Assembly: GCF_017874575.1 (NCBI RefSeq)
Contig: NZ_JAGGLU010000002.1
Span: 62,001 to 126,000 of the forward strand
DNA from: Lactobacillus colini
GTDB lineage: Bacteria > Bacillota > Bacilli > Lactobacillales > Lactobacillaceae
Direction of reading: 5' to 3'
DNA: 64,000 bases
Shown here: piece by piece, positions 8,990-17,637 of the stretch
How the letters are laid out: each line of letters starts with the position of its first letter
How positions within the stretch are numbered: position 1 is the first letter of the stretch
Made by a program: the position numbers and the translations under genes
Notes under the pieces: generated by a model
Told to the model about the DNA's origin: nothing
Seen by the model: only the letters and a program-made list of their open reading frames with translations
The model's database searches: none

Positions 8990-9973
8990 ATGAAATTACA
9001 CAAGACCATATTATCTGCACTTGGCGCTGCCGGAATGCTGATGACAACCGCTAATACTGCAATGGCCGCTAGTTATCATGTTAAGGCTAACGATACCGTT
9101 AGCGAGATTGCTTATAAGTACGGTGTAAGTATCAATTCAATTGAGAAGTTGAATAATATCAACACCTCTACTCACTTGATATACGTTGGTCAGACTATTA
9201 AGATCCCAACTTCTACTAATTCAAGCTCTAGTAGCCAAGCATCTAACACTCAAGTTCCAAATACTACTAGTTCTACCAACCCAACTTCAATTACTATCAA
9301 GAGTGGAGACACTCTTAGTTCAATTGCTAGACGATACGGCACCACTGTAGCCAAGTTAAAGTCACTTAACAATTTATCAAGCGACTTGATCTATGCTGGT
9401 GCTAGCTTGAAGATTGCTGGTAATGCTGCTTCAGTTGTAAATCCAACTAATACAGTTAATAATTCAACTGTAAGCTCCACTACTAGTCAAAACAAACAAC
9501 AATCCAACACTTCAACAAATGCAGCTTCTACTTCAACAACAACTACTGTCACTAGCCAGACAACGACAACTACTTCAACCAGTAAGCAGACCGTTTCTCA
9601 AGCTCCTAGTGCCTCTTCAGTTGATGTAAGCTCAATTACTAGTTATGCATTATCATTTCTAGGAACACCTTATGTCTACGGCGGAACTAGTCCGGCCGGC
9701 TTTGATTGTTCTGGATTTGTTCAATATGTCTTTAACAAGTTTGGCAAGAATATTGGGCGCACAACTTACCAGCAAGAATATGCGGGTACTAAGATTGACA
9801 TTTCACAAGCACAACCTGGCGACCTCTACTTCTGGGGCTCTTACGGTTCAGCATACCATGTTGCCATTGCCTTAGGCGGCGGGCAATATGTAATGGCTCC
9901 TGCACCTGGTCAAACGGTTAGAACAGGTAGTATCCAATACTACACGCCATCATTTGCCGTGCACGTAAATTAA
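8990..9973 (+). CDS. Secreted LysM-NlpC/P60 peptidoglycan hydrolase
   Basis: Exported cell-wall endopeptidase, 327 aa. A signal peptide of about 27 residues ends AMA-A. Two LysM domains bind peptidoglycan (about 28-73 and 97-143). A long Ser/Thr/Asn/Gln linker (about 145-212) follows, then a C-terminal NlpC/P60 domain. This has the catalytic Cys in FDCSGFV (near 240) and His in YHVAIALGGG (near 290). The family cleaves gamma-D-Glu-diaminoacid or related stem-peptide bonds during cell separation. The ATG follows AAAAAAGGAAACATTTAA. Single-gene unit. Confidence 0.93.
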   Translation: MKLHKTILSALGAAGMLMTTANTAMAASYHVKANDTVSEIAYKYGVSINSIEKLNNINTSTHLIYVGQTIKIPTSTNSSSSSQASNTQVPNTTSSTNPTSITIKSGDTLSSIARRYGTTVAKLKSLNNLSSDLIYAGASLKIAGNAASVVNPTNTVNNSTVSSTTSQNKQQSNTSTNAASTSTTTTVTSQTTTTTSTSKQTVSQAPSASSVDVSSITSYALSFLGTPYVYGGTSPAGFDCSGFVQYVFNKFGKNIGRTTYQQEYAGTKIDISQAQPGDLYFWGSYGSAYHVAIALGGGQYVMAPAPGQTVRTGSIQYYTPSFAVHVN

Positions 9974-9984
9974 TATTGTTTAAT

Positions 9985-10021
9985 AAAAAATCCTTAGCCT
10001 CATTACCGGTTAAGGATTTTT
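9985..10021. terminator. Bidirectional terminator
   Basis: TCCTTAgcc/ggtTAAGGA stem with A-tract before and T-tract after. Shared by the NlpC/P60 gene (+) and the ABC transporter gene (-). Confidence 0.85.
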
Positions 10022-10035
10022 CATTGTGCAAACTA

Positions 10036-11782
10036 TTAGATATAGGCGTTCTTCTGCAAATTGTATAGATCTCTATATTCTTGATTCTTCTTCATTAATT
10101 CCTCATGCGTATCAAAGCCTGAAAGGCAACCCTGCTTTAGAAATAAGACCTTATCAGCATACTTAAACAGCTGAAAGGCGGTGCGTAACAAAGAAAATAG
10201 TCTTTCCTTGGTTTTCAGCTAGGAATCTTTGATAAATTTCATTTTCACTTCTTGCATCTAAAGCAGCTGTAGGTTCATCTAAAAACTCAACTTGAGCCTG
10301 TGAATAGAAATCTCTTGCTAAAGCTATTTTTTGCCATTGACCTCCCGACAAGTCAGTTCCGTTTGCGAATTCTTTACTTAAAATAGTATCCAAGCTCAAA
10401 TCTTTATTAAATTCTACCTTATACAAAGATGACTTAACTAGCTGCTCATCACTTGATCGAAATACAGAAACATTATCAAATAAGCTCAATTTAAATTTAG
10501 AAAAATTCTGAAATGTGGCGGATAATTTTTGGCGGTAATTAAAGATATTTAAGTCTTTCAGATCAATATTATCAACTAAAATTTCCCCATTACTTGGATC
10601 ATAGAAACGCATCAATAGTTTGATTAAAGTCGATTTACCTGAGCCATTTTCACCGACAATCGCAATCTTTTCGCCTTTCTTAACCATAAAGCTGATATTG
10701 TGCAGTACTTCTGTATCTGAAAAAGGATAAGTAAAACTAATATTTTTAATTTGATAGTCATGTATTGTCTGCAATTCCTGACTACCGTTCTCGAAAGAGT
10801 CGGTATAATTCTGAAATTTATTATACTTCTTAATCCAAAGCAGAGAATCATACAGCATACTTGTATCAGTTACTAAAACGCTAAGAGAATTAGATAAAGA
10901 CGCTATAACCGAAATGAACATTAGTAGCACACCTACTGATAATAATCTAGCAGCTACTTGATGACTAAACCAGAAAAAGCCAATTCCAGAAACAATTACC
11001 AACAACGATAAAAATAAGGTACTAATATAAATTTGCTTAATGCGTACCTTGTCAACTTCCTTACGCGTACTCTTAAACAAAGATAAATAATTATTAATTA
11101 TAGCCGGAAACATGTTAAAGAGTCGGACTTCCTTGGCATCCCGTCTACCTAATAGAACATCACTATAATAATCAAGCTTACGGGCATTTTTACTCCGGGT
11201 AACCATTGTTTCAAATGCTTCTTGCTGTACACGATAATAGCTGATACTTTGCGGTATCATGACAATAACCAGTGCCAAAGCAAGCCATAAATTATACCTA
11301 CCAAGCAAAATTAGCATGAATATAAAAGTTAACAGCTGTTGCAGGATAGCGACTCCAAAGACTATTAAGTTCGTTGGTCGCCACATTGCATCATCTTTTA
11401 GCATCTTTAAATCGTCATAATAATTACTATCATCAAAAATAGCCAAAAATTGTAACTTTTGAGACTTTTTCATTAATGAAACGTTGATATATCCAGTTAG
11501 CTTATCTGTTAAAATTCCCTGAACTGAAGTCGCAATTGGCGGCAATAATTGAGTTAGAGCAGTAGCAATTATCCATATGATAAGCTGATTAAAATAGCTT
11601 TGATGATTAGATACTTGGCTGACAACTTCTTGAGCAGAATTAATTGCAATAACTGAAGCTAGTGCTTGAATTGGTGCAAGTAATACAACAAATATGGCTA
11701 CTAGCTTGGCCGCTTTAAAAAATAATTTATATGTAGAAAAAAGCAGTAAAATATACTGCTTAAAAGAACTTAGTTTTTTCAT
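10036..11782 (-). pseudogene. ABC exporter, frameshifted near the C-terminus
   Basis: Half-transporter of the ABCB type: a six-helix membrane domain (about 1-310) fused to an ATPase with Walker A GENGSGKST, signature LSGGQWQK and Walker B QVEFLDEPTAAL. The intact frame stops at 10163, right after the H-loop (FFVTHRLSAV). Reading one base out of frame, minus-strand DNA down to 10036 encodes the expected continuation (YADKVLFLKQG to NLQKNAYI). The break is explained by one extra T in a short T-run at 10165-10167. Repaired length is about 580 aa, normal for the family. It may be a pseudogene, a sequencing error or slippage. The substrate is unknown; peptide or drug export is typical. Confidence 0.8.
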
Positions 11783-11866
11783 TTACTTCTCCATAAGCTT
11801 TTTTATCTTGTCTCAATTTTAATATTTATGATTAAAATATACCATTAATATTAATTATTTGTCCAT

Positions 11867-11886
11867 ATATGGTCTATAGACCATAT
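11867..11886. promoter_or_regulatory. 20-bp perfect palindrome upstream of ABC exporter
   Basis: ATATGGTCTA followed directly by its reverse complement, about 85 nt upstream of the ABC start. The plus-strand copy is followed by a T-run. It is a candidate operator or a plus-strand terminator. The rest of the gene-free stretch 11783-12084 is AT-rich with nothing else I can support. Confidence 0.4.
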
Positions 11887-12084
11887 GTTTTTTTAAACTT
11901 ATATTCGAATTTTTTAATATTTTATTTATTTCTGAAGATTTAGCTGTGTTACTGTTTAACAAATAATAATCGCGTTTTTCCAATAATTTATAGATTAACA
12001 TCTCTGGATTTCTAATCTTCCTAAATAAAATATCTATCTTTCCAATATTTTCAGAAATAATCCCTCTATTTTCTATAATTATAC

Positions 12085-12114
12085 AAAAAACTCTCAAGCC
12101 TTAAAACTTGAGAG
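12085..12114. terminator. Terminator of small secreted-protein gene
   Basis: CTCTCAAG/CTTGAGAG stem with a run of T on the minus strand; it lies just downstream of the stop at 12124. Tails on both strands suit bidirectional use. Confidence 0.8.
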
Positions 12115-12123
12115 CTTTTTCAT

Positions 12124-12789
12124 TTAAAAAATTGAGAAGAACAAAATATTATTACCAACTTCGTTAGTATTGCCAACTTTCTTTTGCTCAGCTAGAGACT
12201 TTAGAACAAACTTCCTTTGCTTAGCTGGCAATTTTTTAGCAGCTTTAACAGCTGAATTAAAGTCTTTGAGATTCTTTTTATCTTTTAAGCTGCCACCGCG
12301 GGGATCGTCCGCATTGCTACTGTATCTCTTGGCAATTCTAGTAAGGTATTTTTTAACATTTTTCATCGACTTACTATTCAAATAATAGTATTCTAAGTCA
12401 GCTTGAGTTACCCAAGTACTATACTTTTTATTCTTAGAAGCAATTAGATATTCGGGTGCACCTAAGCCTTTTGACTTCATGTAGGCAATTTTTTCAATTC
12501 TGAACTTTACATTCTTTACTGCCCTGGTGCTAACAGTTTTAGCATTCTTGAGTGGAATGACACTCTTAGACAGCTTCTTATAGTTACCTTTGCCAACATA
12601 CACCTTTATAGAAGAGTCTTGTTTTAATCTAACTATGTATCCTTGCTTGGTCAGGCTGGTATTTTTGATAGAAACATTTTGCTGCATTGAAGTTGACGGT
12701 GCTGCACTAACCATTTCTGGTGCTGCACTGATAATACTAGCAGAAGATACAAATAACGTTGCTGCAATCAATAAATTCTTGACTTTCAT
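12124..12789 (-). CDS. Small secreted Lys-rich protein
   Basis: Exported protein of 221 aa, family not recognised. The signal peptide (MKVKNLLIAATLF...AAP) is cut near residue 20-30. The mature part is very basic, with an N-terminal beta-rich half (about 35-100) and a Lys-rich helical tail. The start ATG at 12789 is chosen because GAGG lies 8 nt upstream; the longer in-frame ATG at 12825 would spoil the signal peptide. Its composition resembles lactobacillar surface-associated proteins that attach by charge, but no SLAP repeat is evident. Confidence 0.65.
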   Translation of the reverse strand: MKVKNLLIAATLFVSSASIISAAPEMVSAAPSTSMQQNVSIKNTSLTKQGYIVRLKQDSSIKVYVGKGNYKKLSKSVIPLKNAKTVSTRAVKNVKFRIEKIAYMKSKGLGAPEYLIASKNKKYSTWVTQADLEYYYLNSKSMKNVKKYLTRIAKRYSSNADDPRGGSLKDKKNLKDFNSAVKAAKKLPAKQRKFVLKSLAEQKKVGNTNEVGNNILFFSIF

Positions 12790-12892
12790 GATTATTGCCT
12801 CGATTTTAGAAAATTTAACGATCACTTTTTATCGTTTTTTTCTTTCAACAGTTATTCTAGCACCATCTAAAAAATGTGGTTAATGTAATTTC

Positions 12893-12924
12893 AAAAAAAC
12901 TCTTCGATTGCAACAATCAAAGAG
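12893..12924 (-). terminator. Terminator, probably the native guaA terminator displaced by the element
   Basis: CTCTTTGATTG/CAATCGAAGAG stem (minus strand, one G-U pair) followed by seven T. It sits just outside the left end of the integrated element. Before insertion it would have lain about 50 nt after the guaA stop. Today it also ends integrase transcription. Confidence 0.75.
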
Positions 12925-12941
12925 TATTTTATACTTATCAA

Positions 12942-12966
12942 TATCTTATTCCCAAAGAATAAGATA
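12942..12966. other. Left attachment site of the guaA element
   Basis: Perfect 9-bp inverted repeat TATCTTATT/AATAAGATA around a CCCAAAG centre. Within it, TTATTCCCA (12946-12954) repeats the stop-codon end of guaA (21302-21310). Allowing three mismatched bases, the match continues through AATA, 13 of 16 positions. This is the expected pattern of a tyrosine-recombinase core site derived from guaA. Confidence 0.6.
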
Positions 12967-12986
12967 CGTTCCTTTTATATCAACAT

Positions 12987-14234
12987 TTAAACTACTTTCT
13001 TCTTATTTTGGCATACTTTTGGCATACCATTAATTTTGTCACCACTAATATTTTGATTGCCATTAAAACTAACCTTTGATACCTTAGCTGGTTTAATCTT
13101 CATGCTTCCTTCCATTCGGGATGCAATAGCAACATCATTATCAGGAAACATATGGGCATAGTACTTTAAAGTTACCATCGGCGACTTATGCCCTAAACGA
13201 TGCGCTACTGTTAAAATATCTGCCCCAAGTTCTGCAATGAGATAAGAAGCGTTAGAGTGCCTTAATCCTCTACCATTAATTCTAGGTACCTTAGCTATTT
13301 CTGCATACCTCTTAAGCCATCTACTTAAAGTAGACTTGTTAAGCGGACAATCATCAAAACTTAACACAAAGTCATATACACCGTTTTTAGCTTGCCGTAC
13401 TTTCCACTCTTTCAATAATTGTAAAAGTTCATCATCAATTGTTAGAGTTCTTTTTCCAGCATCAGTCTTAGTATAAGGCTTAATTTCGTAATCCAATTTA
13501 CTACGATAGTGCATATTATTAAAGATTCTAACTCTACCATTCTCAAGGTCAACATCAGACCACTTCAATGCAAAGCCTTCTGAAACTCTGCAGCCCATGC
13601 GATAGAAGAAAAGAAAAGTCATATAAATAGCATTTTCATAAAAGCTCTCCGTTGAAATACAACTCAATACCTTTTCAAATTCCTCTTTAGTCCAATATTT
13701 TTCTATAGCTTTGCCTTTAGGAACAGATTTAGTTCTAAGGGATACATTAGAAGTAACTAGATTAATTTCTACTGCATAATCCAAAGATTGTCTAAAAGCT
13801 GTATAAACAAGACTTACATAACTTTGCGAATATCCAGCGTCAGTTAAGAGCCATGTTCTATATTTCTCACAATCGCTAACAGAAATTTGTTTTAAGGGTT
13901 GATCACCCAAAAAGTCAATAGCTTTATCAAACATCCTGCTATGAGTGTTATAAGTTGACTCTTCAACATCACCTTTATACTTAGGTAAGAACTTATCTTT
14001 CATGAATTTGGCATAGCTAATATCATCAACAGCGATATTTAAATATTCTTGTTGTACTCTTTTAGCTTCTTCATAGGCTTTTTTAGCAGAAGAAAAGGGA
14101 CGCTTTTGCGCATCCCTTCTGCCTTTCTTAAATCTTTTCTTTCCCTCAGAATTTTCACCGATAAAAATCTGATAAAAGAACTTTCCTTTTTCGTCAACGT
14201 ACACATTAGGATAACGCGTTTTCATCCTTGCCAT
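12987..14234 (-). CDS. int: Tyrosine recombinase (integrase)
   Basis: Site-specific recombinase of the phage/ICE integrase family, 415 aa. It has an N-terminal arm-binding region (1-65), a SAM-like core-binding domain (about 70-170) and a catalytic domain (about 180-370). Catalytic residues are Arg216 (CRVSEG), Arg325 (RGLRH), His349 (RLGHK) and Tyr359 (KYYAH). The first His of the HxxR box is Arg322 here. The last codons overlap the double TTTTGGCATAC arm-type repeat. The ATG follows GGAGGAAGATA and overlaps the stop of the DUF3173 gene, so the two are coupled. Confidence 0.93.
   Translation of the reverse strand: MARMKTRYPNVYVDEKGKFFYQIFIGENSEGKKRFKKGRRDAQKRPFSSAKKAYEEAKRVQQEYLNIAVDDISYAKFMKDKFLPKYKGDVEESTYNTHSRMFDKAIDFLGDQPLKQISVSDCEKYRTWLLTDAGYSQSYVSLVYTAFRQSLDYAVEINLVTSNVSLRTKSVPKGKAIEKYWTKEEFEKVLSCISTESFYENAIYMTFLFFYRMGCRVSEGFALKWSDVDLENGRVRIFNNMHYRSKLDYEIKPYTKTDAGKRTLTIDDELLQLLKEWKVRQAKNGVYDFVLSFDDCPLNKSTLSRWLKRYAEIAKVPRINGRGLRHSNASYLIAELGADILTVAHRLGHKSPMVTLKYYAHMFPDNDVAIASRMEGSMKIKPAKVSKVSFNGNQNISGDKINGMPKVCQNKKKVV
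13006..13027. repeat. Left tandem arm-type repeat (2 x 11 bp)
   Basis: TTTTGGCATAC twice in tandem, identical to 21191-21212 near the other end, in the same orientation, and overlapping the int 3' end. This arrangement suits integrase arm-binding sites. An alternative is that the 22 bp are the attachment core itself. Confidence 0.65.
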
Positions 14235-14434
14235 TATCTATCTTCCTCCTTAAGAGGAATACCGATAATATCAGCAATAGCTTTAGCAGGCACTAAACCT
14301 ACTCTTTTACCATTATAAAAGCCATATCCCTGTTTTACTAGTTCTTTTTTAGCCAGACAAATGATTCTTCTACTTTGGCTCTGACCAAAGCCCATTTTTC
14401 TCAGGTCTGTGTAATCCAGTAGTATTTTTTTCAT
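14234..14434 (-). CDS. DUF3173 family protein, probable excisionase/directionality factor
   Basis: Small 66-aa basic protein with a single helix-turn-helix-like unit (KMGFGQSQSRRIICLAKKEL). It matches the DUF3173 proteins regularly found directly upstream of integrases in streptococcal and lactobacillar ICEs/IMEs. It probably steers the integrase towards excision or regulates it. The ATG is preceded by GGAAGATCAAA, and it overlaps int by one base. Confidence 0.75.
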   Translation of the reverse strand: MKKILLDYTDLRKMGFGQSQSRRIICLAKKELVKQGYGFYNGKRVGLVPAKAIADIIGIPLKEEDR

Positions 14435-14511
14435 TTTGATCTTCCATATCTATCAAAATAAGCCGATAATGAAAGTGAACTATTTCATCTATGATATGTT
14501 CACTATAGATA

Positions 14512-15672
14512 CTAGTCATTGCTTTGGTCGGTATGCCTAGTATCTTTTTCTTTATCCTTTTCAATTTCTTTTACTGCTTTATCTAAATAAAAATTGATCG
14601 TTTGGATATTAGGATGTTGCTTTATAATAAGCTCAAGATCACTCGTCATATTTTTGGGAATAGAAAAATGCTCTTTTCTATTTGGTTTGGATACATACTC
14701 AAACATAAATAGTAAAAAATCCGCTTTTCCAATCTCACCAAAAAGCTCAGACACTCTATAAAAAACTCCAGCTGCTCCACCTGTTAAAAACCACTTTAAT
14801 TCCTGTACTAAACGATCAGTCAACCTAGGTTCAAGAGGTAAAATAGCACCTTTGCCATCTGCTAATCTACTTAATTGTTGCCAAAGTTTAATAGGTCTCT
14901 TATCACTATTAGTTAGTTGCCATTGCCCAATGATATATCCGACTAATTTTTGTTGAATAGCGTTTTTATCATCTTTTTCAGCAAAGGATGACAAATCTTT
15001 TAAGATTGCTTTAGCTTTGTCATGCTTGAATTCGCCTTCAATCCTAATCCAAGACTTACAAGCTCTTGCAAGATCTAAATAAGCAGCATCTTCTCTTGTT
15101 TGCTCAATCTTCTTATCATAAATACGAAGATAATTATCACTAGATCTAGATCCAACTGTAAAACCCGTCATTTTACGATCCTGACCATAAAACCTCTGGT
15201 TCTCCGTTTTTATTCGACGACCTAACCCATCTAAAACCAAAATTTTGCCAATGTCGACTTGCTGATATAAATCTTCAATTGTGAGATCACTATCAAAAAT
15301 ATCAATTGCATCATCAAAACGAGTAAACCATTTTGCATGATTTTCTGTCATAAAGCTAACTAGATTTAATAAATCAAAGCAATAACCTTGAAGTCGGCCT
15401 AAGCTCTTCCAAGCCTTATATCCTGTTGCAGTGAAATAAAGTAGAATTCCTTGAGACTTTCTTTTATCATTCCACATAATCTTTACTTGATTTTTATAAA
15501 AAGTAATAGCTTCAGAATAATAATTTAGTCCCCTACCTTTATTCATCTCACCCAAAACTTCCTCTAAATGAAGCTTTTCGGCATATGTAATAGCACTATC
15601 TTGACCACTAAATTTATCTATATAAGGTAAATTAATAGTTACTTGATCAACGGTAGCGAATATTTTTGTCAT
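14512..15672 (-). CDS. Rep_trans family replication initiator / relaxase
   Basis: Rolling-circle initiator of the Rep_trans (replication initiation factor) family, 386 aa. This family includes NicK-type relaxases of ICEs, which nick a single origin for both conjugation and autonomous replication. Visible features are WFTRFDDAIDIFD (about 115-127), YLRIYDKKIEQ (near 180) with a conserved Tyr, and RIEGEFKHDKA. The C-terminus is charged. The ATG follows AAAGGCGAGCAAAT. It lies directly downstream of the hairpin block 15699-15775, its likely target. Confidence 0.85.
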   Translation of the reverse strand: MTKIFATVDQVTINLPYIDKFSGQDSAITYAEKLHLEEVLGEMNKGRGLNYYSEAITFYKNQVKIMWNDKRKSQGILLYFTATGYKAWKSLGRLQGYCFDLLNLVSFMTENHAKWFTRFDDAIDIFDSDLTIEDLYQQVDIGKILVLDGLGRRIKTENQRFYGQDRKMTGFTVGSRSSDNYLRIYDKKIEQTREDAAYLDLARACKSWIRIEGEFKHDKAKAILKDLSSFAEKDDKNAIQQKLVGYIIGQWQLTNSDKRPIKLWQQLSRLADGKGAILPLEPRLTDRLVQELKWFLTGGAAGVFYRVSELFGEIGKADFLLFMFEYVSKPNRKEHFSIPKNMTSDLELIIKQHPNIQTINFYLDKAVKEIEKDKEKDTRHTDQSND

Positions 15673-15698
15673 ATTTGCTCGCCTTTCTCTATTTCGAC

Positions 15699-15775
15699 AT
15701 ACCCACCTAATAGTAATAGTGGGTGTATTACTGAACGCTCTGCTTAGGGACGTTCCACTTGCCAGCCTCTGGCTG
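15699..15775. other. Candidate oriT / double-strand origin with three hairpins
   Basis: Three inverted repeats in 75 nt between the FtsK-like gene and the initiator. They are ACCCAC/GTGGGT (15701-15706, 15719-15724, 12-nt loop), GAACG/CGTTC (15733-15737, 15751-15755) and GCCAG/CTGGC (15761-15765, 15769-15773). The first resembles the C-run/G-run repeat around the nick site of ICEBs1-type origins. The nick position is not visible. Confidence 0.5.
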
Positions 15776-15802
15776 TCACCCTATCAGTAAAATTTAAAAC
15801 AT

Positions 15803-16626
15803 CTATGGCTCTTCCCAATAGTTTTCTTTTATAAACTTGTTTGAGCTACTATTTTCCTGTACCAATCTTTTAACGACCTTTGGAATATCTATTTCAGCCA
15901 TATTCGGAAAATAAACTGGACGCGGAACCATTAGACCTGTATGGTAAAAAAGTCCAGCACCTTTGACATCCTGAGTTAACGGTAGAGATTTAGCATCTGT
16001 CATTGGGAATAACATGCGCTTTGTTTCAAGATCACTGCTATTAGAGGCCATTAAAAATCTGTTATTAAACTGTAACGTCATATCTCTTGAAATAATTTCT
16101 GCAGAAGGACGCTGAATACCAACAACTACCTTTTAGCGGCCGAAGCCGCGACATAGATAGATGCTTGTCTTGCAGCAACAAGAAGTTCGAAAAGATATCT
16201 TTGAATTTCACCTTTAATCTTTGGATCTCGGAGCAAAACAGCAAGTTCATCAATAACTACTACTACTTGCTGCACAGATCTACCATCCTCATCCATGTAG
16301 TCAGCTGCCGTTTTACCAAACTCACCAGAGAAATTCTCATATCTTCTTCTCATATCTTTAGTAAGCACACGCAACATACCCGCAGCTTGACTAGGGGTTA
16401 TTGCAACAGGAAGAAATTTTTTTAAACTGGCAAGATCCGAGCCTTTACCGTCTATAACATAAGCCCTTGCACCAATACCACGTTGTGTAGAAAGAGAGCT
16501 TAGCAAAATATCAAAAATAGTGTTAGTTTTTGTACTTCCAGTAACCCCGCTAATTAAAATATGCGGTGATGCTTTCACGCTAATTTCACAATTTGACGAA
16601 AGACAAATTTTAAAAGTCATCTTCAC
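15803..16626 (-). pseudogene. FtsK/SpoIIIE-like coupling ATPase, interrupted
   Basis: DNA-pumping ATPase that in such elements brings the relaxase-DNA complex to the channel. The first part (GTG start 16626 after AGGAG) has Walker A GVTGSTKTN and Walker B QQVVVVIDELAVLL, and stops at 16126 after ARQASIYVAASAAKR. A second frame, from about 16129, reads VVVGIQRPSAEIISRDMTLQ and continues to 15803. Removing 23 nt (16130-16152) joins the frames into ARQASIYV-VVGIQRPSAE, a normal FtsK sensor region, and gives a 266-aa protein. The Walker A has Thr where Gly is usual (STKT). Confidence 0.8.
16130..16152. other. 23-nt GC-rich hairpin insertion in the FtsK-like gene
   Basis: GC-rich stretch inside an AT-rich gene. 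On the minus strand it reads GCGGC-TTCG-GCCGC, a 5-bp stem with a C(UUCG)G tetraloop, then TAAAAG. Frame and protein similarity are restored when it is removed. Its origin is unknown. Confidence 0.6.
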
Positions 16627-17089
16627 TAACTTTCTCCTTTTGAGTATCTTCTAAGTCAATCCTATATACTACCAACCCTGGTTTTCTTTTTACCAAGTAA
16701 GCTGGTCTTCCATAAGCATCAGAAATCACACCAGCTAAATCAGTAATATTTTCAGCATTTTTTATCCCATTGGGGTCTATACTAATCAAAATATGACTCG
16801 AAAACCTTTTAACTTTGAAGTTAGCTGCATCTTTATATCTTCCAAAGGTATAGCTATCTTTGTTATCTGCTAGCTTTCCTGAAGTAGAAATTTTTTCAAG
16901 AGCTTTAACATCATCAGGATGAATCAAGCGATTTAATAAATCACTTATCCATTTATACTGACTTGCTGCTGCACATATAACTAAGGGAATAATCGAATGC
17001 GTAAAGCCCACTAATACTAATCCTATAACGGTACCAACTGTCAAAAGAAAGCCATTTAAGTGATAATGGTCGTCAATATTAAACCTCAT
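16610..17089 (-). CDS. Small membrane protein of the coupling module
   Basis: 159 aa with two hydrophobic segments at the N-terminus (about 12-40) and a cytoplasmic C-terminal domain. It overlaps the start of the FtsK-like ATPase by 17 nt. Probably the membrane anchor/N-terminal half that other coupling proteins carry in one chain; this is inferred from position and topology. The ATG follows GGGGAAAGTA. It lies 3 nt after the preceding gene. Confidence 0.65.
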   Translation of the reverse strand: MRFNIDDHYHLNGFLLTVGTVIGLVLVGFTHSIIPLVICAAASQYKWISDLLNRLIHPDDVKALEKISTSGKLADNKDSYTFGRYKDAANFKVKRFSSHILISIDPNGIKNAENITDLAGVISDAYGRPAYLVKRKPGLVVYRIDLEDTQKEKVSEDDF

Positions 17090-17092
17090 ACA

Positions 17093-17536
17093 TTACTTTC
17101 CCCTATTTATAACTTGTGCCAACTGCTCAGGTGATAATTTAACAAAGCCAATTTTCGTGGCATTCAAACCCTCCATTGAATTGAAGGACCACCTTGAAAT
17201 ATCTTCAAATTTTACAATATAAAGGGTTTGGCTAAGTAAAAGTTGTAGATTTTGATTCTCAGAAAGAATACATTTTTGCCCCTTAACTTTTATTACTAAC
17301 TCTGTACCTAACGGTAACAGTTCACTATTAAGAACCTGTACCGTGTAAACTGCACGATCAACTGAACTGGTTACTCCGTCCTTAGTCTCTTCAACTTGTT
17401 CAGTAGTACCTGATACAAGCTTAAAAATCGTTCCAATTGCTTTAGGAAGCATGGCATCCAAGGCACTTCCTACTGGTGTTCTCTTACTTTGAGACACCTC
17501 AGCAAACGTTGAACCTTCAACTGAATTTTCCGACAT
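17093..17536 (-). CDS. Conserved element protein, function unknown
   Basis: 147-aa soluble protein, first gene of the mobilization operon, with a Shine-Dalgarno GAGAGG. The N-terminus is polar and disordered-looking; the C-terminal half is beta-rich (YTVQVLNSELLPLGTELVIKV). I do not recognise the family. Its place next to the coupling module suggests a role in transfer or its control. Confidence 0.55.
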   Translation of the reverse strand: MSENSVEGSTFAEVSQSKRTPVGSALDAMLPKAIGTIFKLVSGTTEQVEETKDGVTSSVDRAVYTVQVLNSELLPLGTELVIKVKGQKCILSENQNLQLLLSQTLYIVKFEDISRWSFNSMEGLNATKIGFVKLSPEQLAQVINRGK

Positions 17537-17637
17537 AAAATTTACCTCTCATCTAAAAATTTTTTGTTATCTTTTGACAGCAGATAAAGTTTCTCATGAA
17601 GTCAGTGAAAAAGGTTGCTTTTTAGAGGTTTAAAAAA

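Noticed and set aside
11855-12097. 80-aa minus-strand ORF between ABC exporter and secreted protein
   Set aside because: It starts inside the terminator hairpin 12085-12114, has no ribosome site, and its end is made by the 20-bp palindrome. Probably chance.
14370-14564. 64-aa minus-strand ORF overlapping the DUF3173 gene and rep
   Set aside because: It overlaps two well-supported genes in other frames and has no own ribosome site.
16126-16160. Programmed frameshift or T4 gene 60-like translational bypass in the FtsK-like gene
   Set aside because: There is no slippery heptamer ahead of the hairpin, the stem precedes the putative shift site, and no matching take-off/landing codons are found. 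An insertion is simpler.
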